Shown: positions 60,915 to 64,000 of the stretch, piece by piece
Layout: every line of letters starts with the position of its first letter
Position numbering within the stretch: position 1 is the stretch's first letter
Assembly (NCBI GenBank): GCA_947000775.1
Contig: CAMQGK010000567.1
Location: 14,300,501-14,364,500, forward strand
DNA: 64,000 nucleotides
Reading direction: 5' to 3'
DNA from: Pterois miles
Taxonomy: Eukaryota; Chordata; Actinopteri; Perciformes; Scorpaenidae
Notes under the pieces: model-generated
Databases searched by the model: none
The model's input: the letters and a program-made list of their open reading frames with translations, nothing else
What the model was told of the DNA's origin: nothing
Translations under genes and position numbers: made by a program

Positions 60915-60960
60915 CTGCCACAACAGACACAAAGAGCAAACATCCAGTGAGGTAAAGTAC
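60906..60960 (-). promoter_or_regulatory. baiap3: splice acceptor and pyrimidine tract 5' of the baiap3 start codon
   Basis: In transcript orientation: TGCTCTTTGTGTCTGTTGTG then GCAG, followed by nine untranslated bases and ATG. This decides that the start codon is not in the first exon. The GATC before ATG is not a strong Kozak context, but the encoded N-terminus matches known BAIAP3. Confidence 0.75.
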
Positions 60961-60961
60961 A

Positions 60962-62928
60962 TTAAAAGGTCACCTATTATGCAAAATGCACTTTTCTATG
61001 TCTTTTAAACGTCAACGTCTGTCCCCAGTGTGTCTTCAGGCGCCCATAGTGTCCATAGAGAAGACCATCCTCTCCATCTATCAGAAAATGTGTCTGAAAA
61101 AACACTGATCACAACTTTCCCTGATGACGGGTGGGTAGAACACCCTCTCGCCAGGTGATTCAGCCTACGGAGTTGCTGGTGAAACTCTGCTATCCGCCAC
61201 TGTTTTCCTTGCTATCACTAACCTGCTACTAGTTCTGTTATTGGCTGCAGGAACCAGCAGAAAAGTCTTCATGAACTCCCTTCATCTGAGGACGTGAAGA
61301 CCCAGTGGATTCACTCATTTTTTTAAGTGCTTTAGGTGATTTTTTTGACTGAAATGTCCTCAGCAACAGGAAAACACAAGGGTCAGTGCACAGCTGGATT
61401 CACTTTGAACTGAAGCTCAGGATGGATCGGTACTGGCTGTCTGGGACCCACCTTCAAACTTGGAAGCTGTAAGTTTGTCATGTTGATGTTGTTTTAGTTT
61501 ATTCGGTTTGCTTGTTAATGTTAGTTAACACAGCTAGCTTCAAATGTCGGTCAACCGGCTGGTGAAATGTCGTATGTGATATAGAGAGAGATGGTGGACG
61601 ATAAGCCTCATTTGAAACCAGTTAAATAACCACAGTACTCGACTGATGTGGGAACTCTTATCATGTTTACTTGTGCAGCTCAGCTGGTGTGTTTACATGC
61701 AGTCTGCTCGGGCGTGTCTGTGTGCATTACAGCTGTATTGTGTGGGTGTAGATTTACTCGACAAACAGTCAAACTGTACAAATTTCTAAAAACAGTGTTG
61801 TGTCGGTTTGATTACTGTAGTGAGTGAGTGGGCGAGCGAGCAGGGAGAGAGAGATGCTGTAAGCTCAGAGCAGACAGCTGTTGATTAGAGGAGAAATTAA
61901 CGTTTTCTCTGTAATTTTACTTCCGCACCTCATAGACCAATTAAAAGACAATGTGAATACTGGCAGCGTCTTTGCTGTCTCGGGCTAAAAGTCTACTAAA
62001 GTCTAGATTTTGGTACAGACAACATGTTACACTCCAAGTCAAATGTTCAGTGTAACCCATTTCTTCCTCCATGCTTGATAAACATGATTTATCATTTCAC
62101 ACAGTTTGTAGCTGTGGCCCTTCCTCCTGTCATACACATTGATATTATTACATGACAGTATAGTCTAACAGTGAATCTGTCGTGTTTTATAGGTCATTTG
62201 AGTGACCTGATGCTCTGTCCTACAGCTCCTGGTTGATGAGATTTTCCTGAACCCACCAGACTCTCCTCACACACTGAGAAACCACCTGAGCAGAAGCAGG
62301 ACCAGGACCAGGACCAGGACAGTCTCTGTATCTACATTTAGACTCTATTACCAGCTGACAACTTCACTCTACAAGAGACCCTTTAATGTACACCAATGGA
62401 GGACATGATCTGAACACTTAACATATTTTAGGAATTATGTGTACCCAATTTATACAGGTAGTAAACAGTGACTGTCAGCAACACAACACATTTCTAGAGT
62501 CCTAAAAGATGTAAATAGCCAAAGAGTTATTTTCTTCCTCTGTTTATGTCTATGGAGACCCAGGCTGTGAAGACAGCGCAAGCCATGACGTTGGGACCCG
62601 GTGTCCGAGTCATGTGACCGCACATCGGACATGCGCAGTAGGGCCCAGTAAGACCCGGAAGACCCCAGAACATCCGGGTACTTTCATAGGAATGAACAGG
62701 GCCTCGCCTCCAATGGTTATCCAGTTTTCTTTATACATCCATGGCCCTTTCTGGCTGCAGGGTGGGGCAGGCAGTGAGCTTTATCAGGCAGAGGGTGAAA
62801 CAGGCTTTGTGCAGGCAGACAGTACAAGAATAAAGGTTCTTTTGAACTTTACAGCATGTAAACATGTTCTAGTAGAACATTAACATACATCTACGAACCT
62901 GAAAATTAACATAATATGAGACCTTTAA
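60962..62928. mobile_element. 2-kb TIR element ending in TTAAARGTCWCMTATTATG, next to baiap3 exon 1
   Basis: The left end is ATTAAAAGGTCACCTATTATG. The right end, reverse-complemented, is ATTAAAGGTCTCATATTATG. The right arm (TCTAGTAGAACATT, GAACCTGAAAATTAACATAA) resembles that of the element at 22973. The interior is non-coding and contains a GACCAG short tandem near 62300-62322. Its left edge is 47 bp upstream of the splice acceptor of the first coding exon. Confidence 0.65.
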
Positions 62929-64000
62929 TTTCAGCTGTGGGATCATATTTTTCAAACGACCGTTTCTTGAAATCTTTTGGTCTAATCAGCTGCATAATCC
63001 CCCCCTTTGCTCTTTTAACATAATTATACTCTTCCTCAGCAGAAGGTGTGTTCTATTTCTGTCTAACCGGTGCCGCAGGGCGTGCAATTAATCCTCCACC
63101 TTTTGGTCTGGTCAGTTCAGACTCAATCAACCTTTATATTTGGGATCACACTGAGTTTCTACAAAATATGCAAAATAAGAAGACTCGCCACAAATCTATG
63201 AGCCACAAGAGCCCCATAACAACAATATAATAAAAATGCCTGTATCATCAAAACCAAATAGCAAAATAGAGCTAATTAAAAGCTATGTTTAGAAATGATT
63301 CCCCTGAATGTGTTAATCATACACTCGGAGCGTCTGCGGGGCAAAAACTACAAAAAGACCTAAAAACTATGCCCAAAATATGTTGCAAAAACAGCTCGGT
63401 CATAGCCAGATGATGCGAAAACAAAGAATATGGAGATTTTTACTGAGGGTCAACAACAGAAGAGCTTGTAAGAAACGTGGGCTTCACAGAGAAGTAGTCT
63501 AATGAGGCACTATGGTTTAATGAGATGCATATTCATTAATGACTTCTGTACCTCCTGTACAGCAATAGTATTATAATCTATAATTAAACTTGTTTTGTTT
63601 ATCATATAATTTACACTTCAATCCTCTTGGTTACACAATAGGGAGCTGCTAGCAGGGGGCAGGGGTTGCTAGCATTGTTTTAGCTTAGCTTGGCATAGCA
63701 TGACGACTGAAAACTGGGTTACTTTCTGCTGCACTACAGCTGCACCTTGACTGCTATCAGGCCATTAAATGTACGTTATCACTCACTATAAGCATCATAC
63801 ATGTGGGTCATTCAGGGCCTGTTACACCTACTATGTTGTAAAAGTGAAAAGTAAAACTTATGGTGCCTTCAAATGAACTTGTGAGCATGTGTTTGCAACA
63901 TAGGAAGTTGTGTAGATGATATGCTTGGCATTCAAGCGGTTAAGTTGCGAAGAACATCGCAGCTAATTAACGGCGTCTAGAAACCACAGAGGCTAACAAT
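62929..64000. other. upstream intron or 5' flank of baiap3, no gene seen
   Basis: AT-rich sequence without a recognisable exon. A short GCTAGCATTGTTTTAGCTTAG stretch at about 63672-63693 resembles repeat arms like those at 918-2048. A non-coding first exon of baiap3 could lie here or beyond the window. Confidence 0.3.

Overview
This is nuclear DNA from a ray-finned fish, most likely a percomorph teleost. The evidence is a split vertebrate gene with about 33 small GT-AG exons, a (CA)n microsatellite, and many short interspersed elements of types I recognise from percomorph genomes. I see no bacterial operons, Shine-Dalgarno sites or CRISPR arrays.

The one gene I can reconstruct completely is baiap3 (BAI1-associated protein 3, a Munc13/UNC13 relative) on the minus strand, from its ATG at 60905 to its TAA at 28506. 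I traced 33 coding exons by homology and checked that every junction has AG/GT boundaries and matching reading phase. Together they give 1175 residues, close to my recollection of about 1187 for the human protein. The order is an N-terminal segment (MTTLLDLKSSVLRQVQ), a first C2 domain (C2A), a MUN domain and a second C2 domain (C2B). The start codon lies just inside an exon whose acceptor is at 60914, so at least one 5' non-coding exon lies further upstream. A possible optional 15-codon in-frame microexon lies at 33377-33421.

Positions 1-28505, downstream of baiap3, contain no gene I can name. This part is mostly relics of DNA transposons and retroelements: terminal-inverted-repeat elements at 918-2048, 22973-23902 and 24836-25371, a truncated Tc1-like element at 17352-17830, and a retroelement tail at 15595-15885. 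There is also one isolated, well-formed candidate exon on the plus strand at 22200-22274.

The baiap3 introns (28.6-60.8 kb) hold most of the other repeats: further TTAAAGG-ended elements, tRNA-like SINEs, a dead near-full-length Tc1 copy (55.66-57.17 kb) and an L2-type LINE broken by a small element (59.13-60.65 kb). Upstream of the first coding exon, a 2 kb inverted-repeat element (60962-62928) ends 47 bp from the splice acceptor.

I found no new multi-gene system. The observations most worth testing are the microexon, the matching intron positions in the two C2 domains, the isolated plus-strand exon, and the group of TTAAAGG-ended elements. All calls come from reading the sequence and recalled family knowledge; no search was run.
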